From an uncultured Maritimibacter sp. (lineage in GTDB: Bacteria; Pseudomonadota; Alphaproteobacteria; Rhodobacterales; Rhodobacteraceae): DNA of 41,265 nucleotides. Made by a program: the position numbers and the translations under genes. The notes beneath the pieces were generated by a model. The model was given only the letters and a program-made list of their open reading frames with translations, searched no databases and was not told the origin of the DNA. Where the stretch lies: positions 1 to 41,265 of the forward strand of contig CAJXYS010000028.1 in the NCBI GenBank assembly GCA_913063035.1. The letters run 5' to 3'. Positions 1-8,458 of the stretch are shown here, piece by piece (the first letter of the stretch is position 1; every line of letters begins with the position of its first letter).

Positions 1-891
1 ATCGGCCGCAGCCACGGCATCCATGCCGAGCCCACCACCATGGGCCTGACCTTCGCGCGCTTCTACGCCGAGATGGATCGCAACCGCCGCCGGCTCGCGG
101 CCGCGCGTGCGGAAATCGCGACCGGTGCGATCTCGGGGGCGGTGGGCACCTTCGCCAATATCGACCCCGCCGTAGAAGAGCATGTCTGCGCGCAGCTCGG
201 GCTCACGCCCGAACCGATCTCGACCCAGGTGATCCCCCGCGACCGCCACGCGGCCTTCTTCGCGGCGCTCGGTGTCGTGGCCTCCTCGATCGAGAACGTC
301 GCCATCGAGATCCGCCACATGCAGCGCACCGAGGTGCTGGAGGCGGAGGAGTTCTTCTCCAAGGGGCAGAAGGGCAGCTCGGCCATGCCGCACAAGCGCA
401 ACCCGGTGCTGACCGAGAACCTGACCGGCCTCGCCCGGCTGGTGCGCATGGCGGTGGTGCCCGCGATGGAGAACGTCGCGCTCTGGCACGAGCGGGACAT
501 CTCGCACAGCTCGGTGGAGCGCAATATCGGCCCCGACACGACGGTGACGCTCGACTTCGCGCTGCACCGGCTGACCGGGGTGATCGACAAGCTGGTGGTG
601 TATCCTCGGCACATGCTCGACAACATGAACAAGTTCCGCGGCCTGGTCCATTCCCAGCGCGTGCTGCTGGCGCTGACCCAGAAGGGCGTCAGCCGCGAGG
701 ACGCCTATCGCCTCGTCCAGCGCAACGCGATGAAGGTCTGGGAAGAGGGCAAGGACTTCATGACCGAGCTGAAGGGCGATCCCGAGGTCACGGCCGTGCT
801 CTCGGAGCCGGAGATCGAGGAAAAATTCGATCTCGGCTACCACACCAAGCATGTCGACACGATCTTCGCGCGGGTCTTCGGCGAAAGCTGA
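1..891 (+). CDS. purB: Adenylosuccinate lyase, 3' part (5' end outside window)
   Basis: Cytoplasmic enzyme of purine synthesis. It splits SAICAR to AICAR plus fumarate and adenylosuccinate to AMP plus fumarate. The frame is open from base 1, so the gene begins upstream; about 296 residues are present. The segment starts with a GRSHGIHAEPTT stretch, which in this family carries a catalytic histidine region. The fumarase/aspartase-superfamily signature GSSAMPHKRNP follows about 120 residues later and contains the mobile catalytic serine loop. The C-terminal helical domain looks complete and ends at a TGA. The gene lies upstream of purC, purS and purQ but is separated from them by a small secreted-protein gene and a convergent gene, so it is not in one transcript with them. 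Confidence 0.97.
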   Translation: MGRSHGIHAEPTTMGLTFARFYAEMDRNRRRLAAARAEIATGAISGAVGTFANIDPAVEEHVCAQLGLTPEPISTQVIPRDRHAAFFAALGVVASSIENVAIEIRHMQRTEVLEAEEFFSKGQKGSSAMPHKRNPVLTENLTGLARLVRMAVVPAMENVALWHERDISHSSVERNIGPDTTVTLDFALHRLTGVIDKLVVYPRHMLDNMNKFRGLVHSQRVLLALTQKGVSREDAYRLVQRNAMKVWEEGKDFMTELKGDPEVTAVLSEPEIEEKFDLGYHTKHVDTIFARVFGES

Positions 892-959
892 CCCGCCCGC
901 CCGTCGGCGGGAATCCGCCGTCCGCACCCGGCCGGGACCGGGGCGCGCGGCGCGCAATT

Positions 960-986
960 TTGAAATTCGCGAGATCGTGCTATCTT
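960..986 (+). promoter_or_regulatory. Putative sigma70-type promoter for the small secreted protein
   Basis: A TTGAAA box at 960-965 and a TATCTT box at 981-986 are 15 bases apart (16 if TTTGAA is taken as -35). They lie about 30 bases before the start codon at 1016, in a locally AT-richer patch. Prediction from sequence only. Confidence 0.4.
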
Positions 987-1015
987 TACGGATGTTTCAA
1001 CAGGAGGCATCCGAA

Positions 1016-1180
1016 ATGCAGATCAAGACCCTGATCGTTGCGGCAGCCCTGACCCTTTCGCCGGCGGTAGCCATGGCGGAATGCAGCTGGGGCCACAAGT
1101 CCAACACCGCAAGCCAGTGCGGCGAAGGCCAGGCCTGGGACTCGGACAAGGGCGCCTGCGTGGACCTGACCACCAGCTGA
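1016..1180 (+). CDS. Small secreted Cys-containing protein, function unknown
   Basis: 54-residue protein. The start at 1016 has a strong AGGAGG ribosome site at 1002-1007; the longer upstream reading frame has none. Residues 1-20 form a typical Sec signal peptide ending AVAMA, followed by a short mature part (about 34 residues) with three cysteines and a pattern C-x2-W-x10-C-x6-W-x6-C that resembles a mini chitin-binding/peritrophin-like fold. I recall similar small proteins beside purB in Rhodobacterales, but no function is known to me. It ends just before a strong palindromic terminator shared with the convergent gene. Confidence 0.75.
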   Translation: MQIKTLIVAAALTLSPAVAMAECSWGHKSNTASQCGEGQAWDSDKGACVDLTTS

Positions 1181-1200
1181 CGCGCAACGACCCGGAACGA

Positions 1201-1230
1201 CAAGGGGCCGCCCCCGGGGGCGGCCCCTTG
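1201..1230. terminator. Perfect 30-base palindrome, bidirectional terminator
   Basis: Bases 1201-1230 are a perfect inverted repeat (15+15, arm CAAGGGGCCGCCCCC) between two convergent genes (small secreted protein ending 1180, DUF1476 gene ending 1255). There is no long T tract, but the extreme GC stem and the position suit a terminator for both strands. Confidence 0.7.
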
Positions 1231-1254
1231 CATGTCTGACAGGCGCGGTTGCGC

Positions 1255-1569
1255 TCAGGCTTCCTTGAGCAGCTGTTCCTTGGCGATGGCCAGCAGAGCG
1301 TCCATCTTGCCGCGGATCTCGTCCTGGGTGGCCAGCGCGCCCAGGTCGCCCGCGACCTTGCGCACGACGTCCTCGTGGCCGGCTTCCTCGAAATCGGCCT
1401 TGACCACCTCCTTGGCATAGGCCTGCGCGTCGTCGCCGGTCTTGCCCATAAGTTCCGCGGCCCAGAGCCCCAGAAGCTTGTTGCGCCGGGCCACGGCCCG
1501 GAATTGCATTTCCTCGTCATGGGCGAACTTCGCCTCGAAGGCGTGTTCGCGATCGTCGAAGGTGGTCAT
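1255..1569 (-). CDS. F1FO-ATPase inhibitor zeta subunit (DUF1476)
   Basis: 104-residue cytoplasmic protein of the alphaproteobacterial DUF1476 family. Its characterised member is the zeta subunit of Paracoccus denitrificans F1-ATPase, which blocks ATP hydrolysis through its N-terminal helix. The N-terminus MTTFDDREHAFEAKFAHDEE and the following ARRNKLLGLWAAELMG segment are typical of the family, and the length fits. I chose the ATG at 1569 because the family begins MTTFDDRE; the upstream extension is unlike the family. A GGAG lies just upstream. It is convergent with the small secreted protein and divergent from purC. Confidence 0.93.
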   Translation of the reverse strand: MTTFDDREHAFEAKFAHDEEMQFRAVARRNKLLGLWAAELMGKTGDDAQAYAKEVVKADFEEAGHEDVVRKVAGDLGALATQDEIRGKMDALLAIAKEQLLKEA

Positions 1570-1660
1570 CGCAGTCTCCGCGCTGAAAATCGGTCTCTCT
1601 AGATATGCCGGGGGCGGCGCTGCACCGCAAGGGCCTGCGGACACCGCGCGGCGCGACTCC

Positions 1661-1689
1661 TTGCCCTGCCCCCGGCTTTGGCCTATAGC
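1661..1689 (+). promoter_or_regulatory. Putative purC promoter
   Basis: TTGCCC (1661-1666) and TATAGC (1684-1689) with exactly 17 bases between them, in the divergent gap between the DUF1476 gene and purC. It would give a leader of about 50 bases before the purC ATG at 1747. Prediction only. Confidence 0.5.
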
Positions 1690-1746
1690 GCGGCATCATC
1701 AGGCGGCCGGGCACACGATTCCCGGCCCATTGCAATTGGAGCCCCG

Positions 1747-2508
1747 ATGGCACGCCGCAAACTGATCTACGAAGGCAAGGCGAAGATCCTCTACGAAGGC
1801 CCGGAGCCGGGCACGGTCGTCCAGTATTTCAAGGACGACGCGACCGCCTTCAACGCCGAGAAGAAGGACGTGATCGAAGGCAAGGGCGTGCTGAACAACC
1901 GGCTGTCGGAATTCTTCATGTCCGGGCTCAACCAGATCGGTGTCCCGACCCATTTCATCCGCCGGCTGAACATGCGCGAGCAACTCGTCCGCTCGGTCGA
2001 GATCATTCCGCTAGAGGTGGTCGTGCGCAACGTCGCGGCCGGGTCGCTGTCCAAGCGGCTCGGGATCGAGGAAGGCACCCAGCTGCCCCGCCCGATCATC
2101 GAGTTCTACTACAAGGACGACAGTCTCGGCGATCCGCTGGTCACCGAGGAGCACATCATCGCCTTCGGCTGGGCCGTGCAGCAGGATCTCGACGACATGG
2201 TCGCGCTGGCGCTGCGGGTGAACGATTTCCTCTCGGGCGTGATGCTGGGCGTGGGCATCCGGCTCGTGGACTTCAAGATCGAGATCGGCCGGGTCTGGGA
2301 CAACGATTTCCAGCGTCTGATCGTGGCCGACGAGATCAGCCCGGACAGCTGCCGGCTGTGGGACATCGCGACCGGCCGCAAGCTGGACAAGGACGTGTTC
2401 CGCCGCGACCTGGGCGACCTGGCCGACGCCTATACCGAGGTGGCCCGGCGGCTCGGCGTGATGCCGAAATCCGGCGGCGGCACGACCGGACCGAAACTGG
2501 TGCACTGA
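1747..2508 (+). CDS. purC: SAICAR synthase (PurC)
   Basis: Phosphoribosylaminoimidazole-succinocarboxamide synthase: ATP-dependent joining of CAIR and aspartate in cytoplasmic purine synthesis. 253 residues, normal length. The N-terminal [17 protein letters not shown] is the family ATP-grasp start, followed by the [24 protein letters not shown] segment and [21 protein letters not shown] signatures. The start at 1747 fits the family; it has GGAG 6-9 bases upstream, and the longer upstream frame is not conserved. It heads the likely purC-purS-purQ transcript. Confidence 0.98.
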   Translation: MARRKLIYEGKAKILYEGPEPGTVVQYFKDDATAFNAEKKDVIEGKGVLNNRLSEFFMSGLNQIGVPTHFIRRLNMREQLVRSVEIIPLEVVVRNVAAGSLSKRLGIEEGTQLPRPIIEFYYKDDSLGDPLVTEEHIIAFGWAVQQDLDDMVALALRVNDFLSGVMLGVGIRLVDFKIEIGRVWDNDFQRLIVADEISPDSCRLWDIATGRKLDKDVFRRDLGDLADAYTEVARRLGVMPKSGGGTTGPKLVH

Positions 2509-2528
2509 GACAGACCGGGGGACTGACC

Positions 2529-2768
2529 ATGAAGGCGCGCGTGACCGTCACACTCAAGACCGGCGTTCTGGACCCCCAGGGCGAGGCGATCCGCCACGCG
2601 CTCGGCGCGCTTGGCTTCGACGACGTCGAGGGGGTGCGCCAGGGCAAGCTGATCGAGCTCGACCTGGCCGACACCGACCCCGCCGCCGCCGAGGCGCGCG
2701 TGACCGAGATGTGCGAGAAGCTGCTCGCCAACACGGTGATCGAGAACTACTCGGTCGAGGTGATCTGA
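2529..2768 (+). CDS. purS: FGAM synthase subunit PurS
   Basis: 79-residue small subunit of the three-part phosphoribosylformylglycinamidine synthase (PurL-PurS-PurQ). PurS dimers bridge the glutaminase and synthetase subunits and help pass ammonia. Starts MKARVTVTLKTGVLDPQGEAI, the standard family N-terminus, and ends NTVIENYSVEVI. It begins 20 bases after purC, with GGGGGACTG upstream. Large-subunit PurL is not in the window. Confidence 0.97.
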   Translation: MKARVTVTLKTGVLDPQGEAIRHALGALGFDDVEGVRQGKLIELDLADTDPAAAEARVTEMCEKLLANTVIENYSVEVI

Positions 2769-2901
2769 TCCGATGCGCGCAGCGCGGCTGACAGGCTGGC
2801 ACGTGGCCCGCGCCGATGCGACCGACGAACCCAGGGCCTTCGCCGGCCCGGCGGCGCCCGGCACCGCCGTCATCACAGGTTTCACCCGATAGGAGGCGCC
2901 C

Positions 2902-3573
2902 ATGAAGTCCGCCGTCATCGTCTTTCCCGGCTCCAACTGCGACCGCGACCTGGCCGTGGCCTTCGAACAGGCCTCCGGCACCCGGGCGCAGATGGTCTGG
3001 CACAAGGAAACCGCGCTGCCGCAGGGGCTCGACATCATCGGCATCCCCGGCGGGTTCTCCTTCGGTGATTACCTGCGCTGCGGCGCGATCGCGGCCCGCT
3101 CGCCGATCTGCCAGGCGGTGGTCGATTTCGCGCGGCGCGGCGGGATGGTGCTGGGCATCTGCAACGGCTTCCAGGTGCTGACGGAAACCGGGTTGCTGCC
3201 CGGCGTCCTGATGCGCAACGCGGGCATCAAGTTCGTCTGCAAGGACGTTGATCTGCAAGTGGAAACGGCCGACAGCCCTTTCACCTCCGCCTATGCCAGG
3301 GGGCAGGTGATCCGGGTGCCCGTGGCCCATCACGACGGCAATTACGTCGCCCCGCCCGAGCTGGTGGCGCGCCTGCGCGCCGAGGATCGCGTCGCCTTCA
3401 GCTATCGCGACAACCCGAACGGCTCCACCGCCGACATCGCCGGCGTGCTGAGCGAGAACCGCCGCGTGCTGGGCATGATGCCCCATCCCGAACGGCGTGC
3501 CGACCCGGCGCTCGGCGGCACCGACGGGGCCGGGCTCTTCCGGTCCCTGGCCGATGCGCTGGCCACGGCCTGA
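2902..3573 (+). CDS. purQ: FGAM synthase glutaminase subunit PurQ
   Basis: 223-residue class I glutamine amidotransferase that feeds ammonia to PurL in purine synthesis. The catalytic nucleophile is Cys87 in [11 protein letters not shown]. The His-Glu pair is in the C-terminal MMPHPER motif. The oxyanion-strand [16 protein letters not shown] motif is present around residues 47-62. AGGAGG lies about 6 bases before the ATG. A gap of 133 bases separates it from purS; that gap holds only a doubtful 39-codon frame. Confidence 0.98.
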   Translation: MKSAVIVFPGSNCDRDLAVAFEQASGTRAQMVWHKETALPQGLDIIGIPGGFSFGDYLRCGAIAARSPICQAVVDFARRGGMVLGICNGFQVLTETGLLPGVLMRNAGIKFVCKDVDLQVETADSPFTSAYARGQVIRVPVAHHDGNYVAPPELVARLRAEDRVAFSYRDNPNGSTADIAGVLSENRRVLGMMPHPERRADPALGGTDGAGLFRSLADALATA

Positions 3574-3577
3574 GACG

Positions 3578-3600
3578 CGCCGCCAACATAGGCGGCGTTT
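3578..3600 (+). terminator. Short hairpin after purQ
   Basis: CGCCGCC (3578-3584) and GGCGGCG (3591-3597) pair across a 6-base AACATA loop, followed by TTT. It begins five bases after the purQ stop, so it is a plausible weak intrinsic terminator ending the pur transcript. Confidence 0.5.
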
Positions 3601-3621
3601 CGCGTAACGCGGGCGTGCCAG

Positions 3622-3649
3622 CTTGAGCGCCCCGCGCGCGCGGCATAGA
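3622..3649 (+). promoter_or_regulatory. Putative dctB promoter giving a leaderless mRNA
   Basis: CTTGAG (3622-3627) and CATAGA (3644-3649) with 16 bases between. The -10-like box ends only 8 bases before the dctB ATG at 3658, and no Shine-Dalgarno sequence is seen, so the transcript would start at or within a base or two of the start codon. Confidence 0.35.
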
Positions 3650-3657
3650 CTTCGCGC

Positions 3658-5418
3658 ATGACGGACACCCCGGACACCGAGCTGCCCGAAAAGCGATCGC
3701 CGATGCTGCTGCGCATCGTCCTGATCGTCTTCATCGCGCTCGGCGTCGCGGTGGTCTGGACGTCCAACTACTTTTTGACCGAACGCTTCACGGAATCGAC
3801 CCGCAACCGCGCCGAACTGCGCCTCGCGCTCTATTCCGGGGCCATCGTCAGCGAGTTGCAGCGCAATTCGGTCGTGCCGCTCCTGCTGTCGCGCGACCCG
3901 GTGATGATCGCGGCCCTTAACTCCGGCGACTACGCGGCGACCTCGCAGCGGCTGATCTCCTACCAGAAGGAGATCGGCGCGGCCTCGATGATGCTGCTGG
4001 ACGGGGATGGCCGGACCGTGGCCGCGACCGACCGCCAGAACCTCGGCACCCAGCATCGCAACGACGCCTATTTCGTGCAGGCCCTGCGCACCAACGACAC
4101 TGTCTTCACCACGACCGAGCTGGAAACCGGCGCCTACGAATTCACCTATTCGCGCCGGGTGACCAGCGAGAAGCGCGGCATCGGCGTGATCGTGGTCGAG
4201 GTGGATCTCGCCAAGCTGGAACAAAGCTGGATCGGCACGTCCGAGGCGGTGATCGTCACCAATTCGGAGGGCAGGATCATCCTGGCGACCGAGCCGCAAT
4301 GGCGCGGCAAGCCAATCGACGAGGCGCTGGCCGAGCGCCCCGCCCCGAGCGCGATCGAACGCGCGATCCAGGCCACCGCGGACTGGAGCCAGACCGCCCC
4401 CGACGCGTATCTGAAGGGCCAGGCCCTGCTGCGGCTCGACGGGCGCATCCCGTTCCAGGGCTGGCGGCTGACATCCTTCACCACCTATGCCTCGGTGCGG
4501 GAACGGGTGAACGGGGTGCTCGCGCTGGAGATCATGGGCTTCGCGATCCTGCTCTCGCTCGTCTTCTACATCCTGTCGCGGCGCGCGCGGTACCAGTCGG
4601 TTCTGTTCCAGCGGGAATCGATGGAACTCCGGCGGCTGAACAAGCGGTTGCAGCGCGAGATCGCCGAACGCGAAAAGGTGCAGCGCAACCTCGAGGTCGC
4701 CGAGCAGACCATCGCGCAAAGCTCGAAGCTGGCAGCACTCGGCGAGATGTCGGCCGCGGTCAGCCACGAACTGAACCAGCCCCTGGCCGCGATGAAGACC
4801 TATCTCGCCGGGGCGCGGCTTCTGCTGCAGCGGCGCAAGCCCGACGAGGCGCTGTCCAGTTTCCAGCGCATCGACGACCTGATCGAGCGGATGGGCGCGA
4901 TCACCCGGCAACTGAAATCCTACGCGCGCAAGGGCAACGAGGATTTCGCGCCGATCGACCTGCGCAAGTCGGTCGAATCCGCGCTGCAGATGATGGAGCC
5001 CCAGCTCAACAAGATGGAGGTGGAGATCACCTGCTCGCTGCCCAAGGAACCGGTGATCGTCACGGCCGACCGGATCCGGCTGGAGCAGGTCATCATCAAC
5101 CTGCTGCGCAACGCGCTCGACGCGATGAAGGACCAGCCCGACCGCGAGCTGGACATCCTGCTCAGCCTCGGCGAGACGGCGACGCTGACCATCCGCGACA
5201 ACGGCAAGGGCATCGAGGACCTCGACTCCCTGTTCGAGCCTTTCTACACCACGAAGGCACCGGGCGACGGGGTCGGGCTGGGGCTCGCCATCTCGACCGG
5301 CATCATCAAGAATCTCGGCGGGCGGCTCACGGCGCGAAACGGATCCGCGCGTGGCGCCGTTTTCCAGGTTCAGCTGCCGCTCCACCGCGACGATCGCAGC
5401 ACGCGCGCCGCGGAATGA
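3658..5418 (+). CDS. dctB: C4-dicarboxylate sensor histidine kinase (DctB-like)
   Basis: 586-residue membrane sensor kinase. A first membrane helix at about 17-40 and a second at about 287-306 flank a periplasmic double-PAS (Cache-type) sensor as in DctB, which binds C4-dicarboxylates such as succinate. A coiled coil follows at about 315-352. The H box holds His370 in SAAVSHELNQPLAAMKTYL, the DctB/NtrB-like HisKA_3-type motif. The N box has Asn485, the G1 box is DNGKGI (514-519) and the G2 box is GVGLGLAIS (538-546). The partner regulator starts 16 bases downstream. No dctP/Q/M transporter genes are in the window. Ligand assignment rests on family similarity. Confidence 0.88.
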   Translation: MTDTPDTELPEKRSPMLLRIVLIVFIALGVAVVWTSNYFLTERFTESTRNRAELRLALYSGAIVSELQRNSVVPLLLSRDPVMIAALNSGDYAATSQRLISYQKEIGAASMMLLDGDGRTVAATDRQNLGTQHRNDAYFVQALRTNDTVFTTTELETGAYEFTYSRRVTSEKRGIGVIVVEVDLAKLEQSWIGTSEAVIVTNSEGRIILATEPQWRGKPIDEALAERPAPSAIERAIQATADWSQTAPDAYLKGQALLRLDGRIPFQGWRLTSFTTYASVRERVNGVLALEIMGFAILLSLVFYILSRRARYQSVLFQRESMELRRLNKRLQREIAEREKVQRNLEVAEQTIAQSSKLAALGEMSAAVSHELNQPLAAMKTYLAGARLLLQRRKPDEALSSFQRIDDLIERMGAITRQLKSYARKGNEDFAPIDLRKSVESALQMMEPQLNKMEVEITCSLPKEPVIVTADRIRLEQVIINLLRNALDAMKDQPDRELDILLSLGETATLTIRDNGKGIEDLDSLFEPFYTTKAPGDGVGLGLAISTGIIKNLGGRLTARNGSARGAVFQVQLPLHRDDRSTRAAE

Positions 5419-5433
5419 CCGCAAGGGAACACC

Positions 5434-6768
5434 ATGCCTGAAACCATGAAGATCGCCATCATCGACGATGAGCAGGACATGCGCCAGTCGATCAGCCAGT
5501 GGCTGGCCCTGTCCGGTTACGACACCGAGACCTTTGCCTCCGCCGAGGAAGCGCTGAAGGTCATCGGCGCGGACTACCCCGGTCTCGTGGTCTGCGACAT
5601 CAAGATGCCCGGCATGGACGGCATGACGCTTCTGAAGCGGCTGATGAGCATGGACAGCGCCCTGCCCGTCATCATGATCACCGGCCATGGCGACGTGCCC
5701 ATGGCGGTGGAGGCCATGCGGATCGGCGCCTATGACTTCATGGAAAAGCCATTCAATCCCGAACGGATGACCGACCTTGCCAAGCGTGCGGCACAGGCGC
5801 GCCGCCTGACGCTCGACAACCGGACCCTGCGCCGCGAGCTCAGCGACGGCACGGTGCTGATCCGCAAGCTGATCGGCACCTCGCCGGTTATGGAACGGCT
5901 GCGCGAGGACATCCTCGATCTGGCCCAGGCCGACGGGCATGTGCTGATCGACGGCGAGACCGGCACCGGCAAGAGCCTCGTGGCCCATGCGCTGCATGCC
6001 TGCGGGCCGCGGGCGGGCAAGACCTTCCTCACGCTCAGCTGCGCCGCCTATGGCGAAGACGACCTCGCCGCGAAGCTGTTCGGGCCGCCGCCCGAGGGCA
6101 CGACGCTGCCGGCCGTCGAGGAGGCACGCGGCGGGACAATCTGCCTCGAGGACATCGAGGCGCTGCCGACAACCTTGCAGGCGCGCCTTCTGACCTTCAT
6201 CAACGAGCAGCAGGGCGACGTGCCGGAGTTGCGGATCATCGCGATCTGCAACCAGCAGGAGCCGGACAAGACCTGCGAGGACTCGATGCGGCCGGACCTC
6301 TTCTACCGCCTCGCGGCGATGCAGATCGTGGTGCCGCCGCTGCGCCAGCGCGGCGAGGATATCCTGACGCTTTTCAACCGCTTCGCCGAGCAGTTCTCGG
6401 AGGAATACGGCTGCGAGGCGCCGCAGGTCTCGGCCAAGGAGGCAGCGCAACTTCTGCAGGCGCCCTGGCCCGGCAATGTTCGCCAGCTCATCAACACCGC
6501 CGAGCGCGCGGTCCTGCAAAGCCGGCGCGGCGGCGGGTCCATCGTCAGCCTGCTGCTCGACGAGTCCGAGGAAATGGGACAGGCCATCACCACCGAGGGC
6601 AAGCCGCTGAAGGAATATGTCGAGGCCTTCGAACGCATGCTGATCGACAACACCATGCGCCGGCACAAGGGCTCCATCGCCTCGGTGATGGAGGAATTGT
6701 CGCTGCCGCGCCGGACGCTGAACGAGAAGATGGCGAAATACGGGCTCAGCCGCTCCGACTATCTCTGA
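5434..6768 (+). CDS. dctD: DctD-like response regulator lacking the sigma54 GAFTGA loop
   Basis: 444-residue NtrC-family response regulator, partner of the kinase just upstream. Receiver domain at 1-120 with phospho-acceptor Asp55 and Lys105. AAA+ domain at about 145-375 with Walker A GETGTGKS (174-181), a RPDLFYRLAAMQIVVPPLRQR segment with the usual arginines, and a C-terminal Fis-type helix-turn-helix (about 400-444). Two key parts are altered. The L1 loop that normally carries GAFTGA is replaced by a short LFGPPPEGTTLP segment (216-226). Walker B reads LEDI (238-241) where the family has LDEI. GAFTGA contacts sigma54, so this protein may work with another sigma factor, as NtrC of Rhodobacter capsulatus does. 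Confidence 0.85.
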   Translation: MPETMKIAIIDDEQDMRQSISQWLALSGYDTETFASAEEALKVIGADYPGLVVCDIKMPGMDGMTLLKRLMSMDSALPVIMITGHGDVPMAVEAMRIGAYDFMEKPFNPERMTDLAKRAAQARRLTLDNRTLRRELSDGTVLIRKLIGTSPVMERLREDILDLAQADGHVLIDGETGTGKSLVAHALHACGPRAGKTFLTLSCAAYGEDDLAAKLFGPPPEGTTLPAVEEARGGTICLEDIEALPTTLQARLLTFINEQQGDVPELRIIAICNQQEPDKTCEDSMRPDLFYRLAAMQIVVPPLRQRGEDILTLFNRFAEQFSEEYGCEAPQVSAKEAAQLLQAPWPGNVRQLINTAERAVLQSRRGGGSIVSLLLDESEEMGQAITTEGKPLKEYVEAFERMLIDNTMRRHKGSIASVMEELSLPRRTLNEKMAKYGLSRSDYL

Positions 6769-7634
6769 GCCGCGATCTCGCCAAGCGCGGCGCGCAGCCC
6801 CGCCCGCCCCCGCGGCCGCCAGCCGAGCGCGCGCAGCCGCTCGGTCGCCATGACATTGACCGCCCCGTGATCGGCCGGCCCGGGCAGCGGTCCCGCCTGC
6901 CCGCTGGCCGCCGACCATTCCGCCAGCAGCTCGCGCCGGTCGAGCAGGATATCCGAGACGTTGAAGACCCGCGGCGCGAGCGCGGCCTCCGGCAGGGTAA
7001 GCAGCAGCCGCACCGCCGCCGCGAGATCGCCGCCGTGCAGTTCCGTCCCGGCGCGGGGCGCGATCCGGGCCCCGGCGGCGAAATCGCGGAACAGCGCGCG
7101 CCATTTCTGCGCCTGCCCGGGCCCGGCCGGGCCATAGACGCCGGTGGCGCGCAGGCTGGCACCCGGCACCTCCAGCGCCGCCAGCGCGGCCTCTGCGTCG
7201 CGCTTCACCCGGCCGTAAAGCGTGTCCGGCGCGGGCGCCGTCGTTTCGGTAAGGACGGTCCCGGCCGGGTGCGGCCCGTAGACGGCGCGGGAAGACAGGA
7301 ACAGGATGCGCCCCACCCCCTGCGCGGCCGCCTGTGCGAAGAGCTGCCGCGTGCCCTCGAGGTTGCGGGCGAGGAACCCTGCCGGGTCGTTGCCCTCGCC
7401 GCCCCGGTAGCGGCCGGGGACATGGGCGAACCCGGCATGGACCAGCGCCGTGGCGCCGTCCAGCCGGAGATGCGGCGCGGCCAGATCGAAGGGCCGGAAC
7501 GCCACCTCGGCGCCGAAGGCCCCGCGCGCCGGCGCGTGCCGGCCCAGAACGGTCACCTCGTCGCCGGCGGCGAGCAGCGCTGCGACGATGAAGCGCCCGA
7601 CCAGCCCGGTGCCCCCTGTGACCGCGACCTTCAT
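6759..7634 (-). CDS. sqdC: Sulfolipid biosynthesis SDR-type protein (SqdC-like)
   Basis: 291-residue NAD(P)-binding Rossmann protein of the extended SDR/epimerase group. Nucleotide motif GGTGLVG at 7-13, SSRAVYGP at 114-121, and the catalytic pair Tyr140-x3-Lys144. It is the last gene of an sqdB-sqdD-sqdC operon, overlapping sqdD by ATGA. In Rhodobacter sphaeroides sqdC is needed for the late steps of sulfoquinovosyl diacylglycerol synthesis, where the mutant was reported to accumulate sulfoquinovosyl-dihydroxyacetone; its exact reaction is not settled. The name follows gene order and family type. The 3' end overlaps the convergent dctD by 10 bases. Confidence 0.75.
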   Translation of the reverse strand: MKVAVTGGTGLVGRFIVAALLAAGDEVTVLGRHAPARGAFGAEVAFRPFDLAAPHLRLDGATALVHAGFAHVPGRYRGGEGNDPAGFLARNLEGTRQLFAQAAAQGVGRILFLSSRAVYGPHPAGTVLTETTAPAPDTLYGRVKRDAEAALAALEVPGASLRATGVYGPAGPGQAQKWRALFRDFAAGARIAPRAGTELHGGDLAAAVRLLLTLPEAALAPRVFNVSDILLDRRELLAEWSAASGQAGPLPGPADHGAVNVMATERLRALGWRPRGRAGLRAALGEIAAQR

Positions 7635-8458
7635 GGGTTGGGCAGCGTGGCCGGATCCGGCACCGGCCCGTCGCCGGCATAGGCCCGCCAGAGATCGACC
7701 AGCGGCTTCAGCCGGGGCAGCTTGTCGTGATCCTGCCAGGGCTTTTCGTACTGGAAATGCAGCACCCGGATCGATGGCCAGTCCCAGAGGTCGGGCAGGT
7801 TGAACCAGACATATTGCAGCGTGTTGAAGGTCACCGGCAGGCCGTGCCAGTCGGGAAAATACGCCTGCAGGAAGGTCTGGTCGGTCCGCCGCCAGAACGC
7901 CCCGGGCACGTCGAGCCGGGCCAGCATGGCCTCGAAGGTGGCCGGATCGGGCCGCGCGGTGAAGACGCCGGAATTCATCCGGTGGAAATCCGCGAGGCTC
8001 TCGTAGACGTTCGGCGCGGCGCAGAACTCGGGATAGTCGAAGAGCGTGTCGATATTGCGCAGCACCAGCGTATCGGCGTCGAGGAACACCGCCCGGTCGT
8101 AGTCCAGCTGCCAGAGCCGAAGCTTCGCAAAATTGTCGAGCGGGGTGTGGAAGGCCGGCTTCTCGCCCTTGGTGAAGGGCGCCGCCCCGTGCAGCGCGTC
8201 GCGCGCATGGGCGGCGTTGAACGCGGCCGAGGTCGGCAGCAGGTCGGTCTCCACCAGCCGGGCGCCCTGCCCGGCCAGGGGCGCGAGCGCGGCCGCCGCC
8301 ACACCGCCCGTGTGCAGCACCACGAGATCGGCCGCGGTCCCCGACAGCCTGAGCGAGCGCAGCAGCGCCCGCGCGCCCAGCGCGAAATCGGCATTGGTGA
8401 CCAGCGTGACATAGGCCCGGTCGGATGCGGCGGGCGCCGCGGGCCGCAGGCCGCTCAT
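7631..8458 (-). CDS. sqdD: Sulfolipid glycosyltransferase (SqdD-like, GT8/glycogenin type)
   Basis: 275-residue GT-A glycosyltransferase related to glycogenin and galactinol synthases. The metal-binding DxD is Asp127-Ala-Asp129 in AVFLDADTLVLRNIDTLF, followed by the FHRMNSGVFTARP acceptor-side motif and the DQTFLQAYFPDWHGLP segment. In R. sphaeroides the glycogenin-like SqdD lies between sqdB and sqdC and is thought to transfer sulfoquinovose onto the lipid acceptor. Here it overlaps both neighbours by four bases (ATGA), indicating tight translational coupling. No signal peptide; cytoplasmic or peripheral membrane. Confidence 0.85.
   Translation of the reverse strand: MSGLRPAAPAASDRAYVTLVTNADFALGARALLRSLRLSGTAADLVVLHTGGVAAAALAPLAGQGARLVETDLLPTSAAFNAAHARDALHGAAPFTKGEKPAFHTPLDNFAKLRLWQLDYDRAVFLDADTLVLRNIDTLFDYPEFCAAPNVYESLADFHRMNSGVFTARPDPATFEAMLARLDVPGAFWRRTDQTFLQAYFPDWHGLPVTFNTLQYVWFNLPDLWDWPSIRVLHFQYEKPWQDHDKLPRLKPLVDLWRAYAGDGPVPDPATLPNP

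Noticed and set aside
2773-2892. 39-codon open frame between purS and purQ whose stop overlaps the purQ ribosome site
   Set aside because: No clear ribosome site, no recognisable domain, and the product looks like random high-GC translation. It could be a coupling peptide, but I cannot support it.
2554-7680. Very long open frame on the minus strand (about 1700 codons)
   Set aside because: It covers purS, purQ, dctB, dctD and the 5' half of the sqdC-like gene in another frame; its product has the Arg/Gly/Asp/His-rich shadow composition of high-GC antisense frames.
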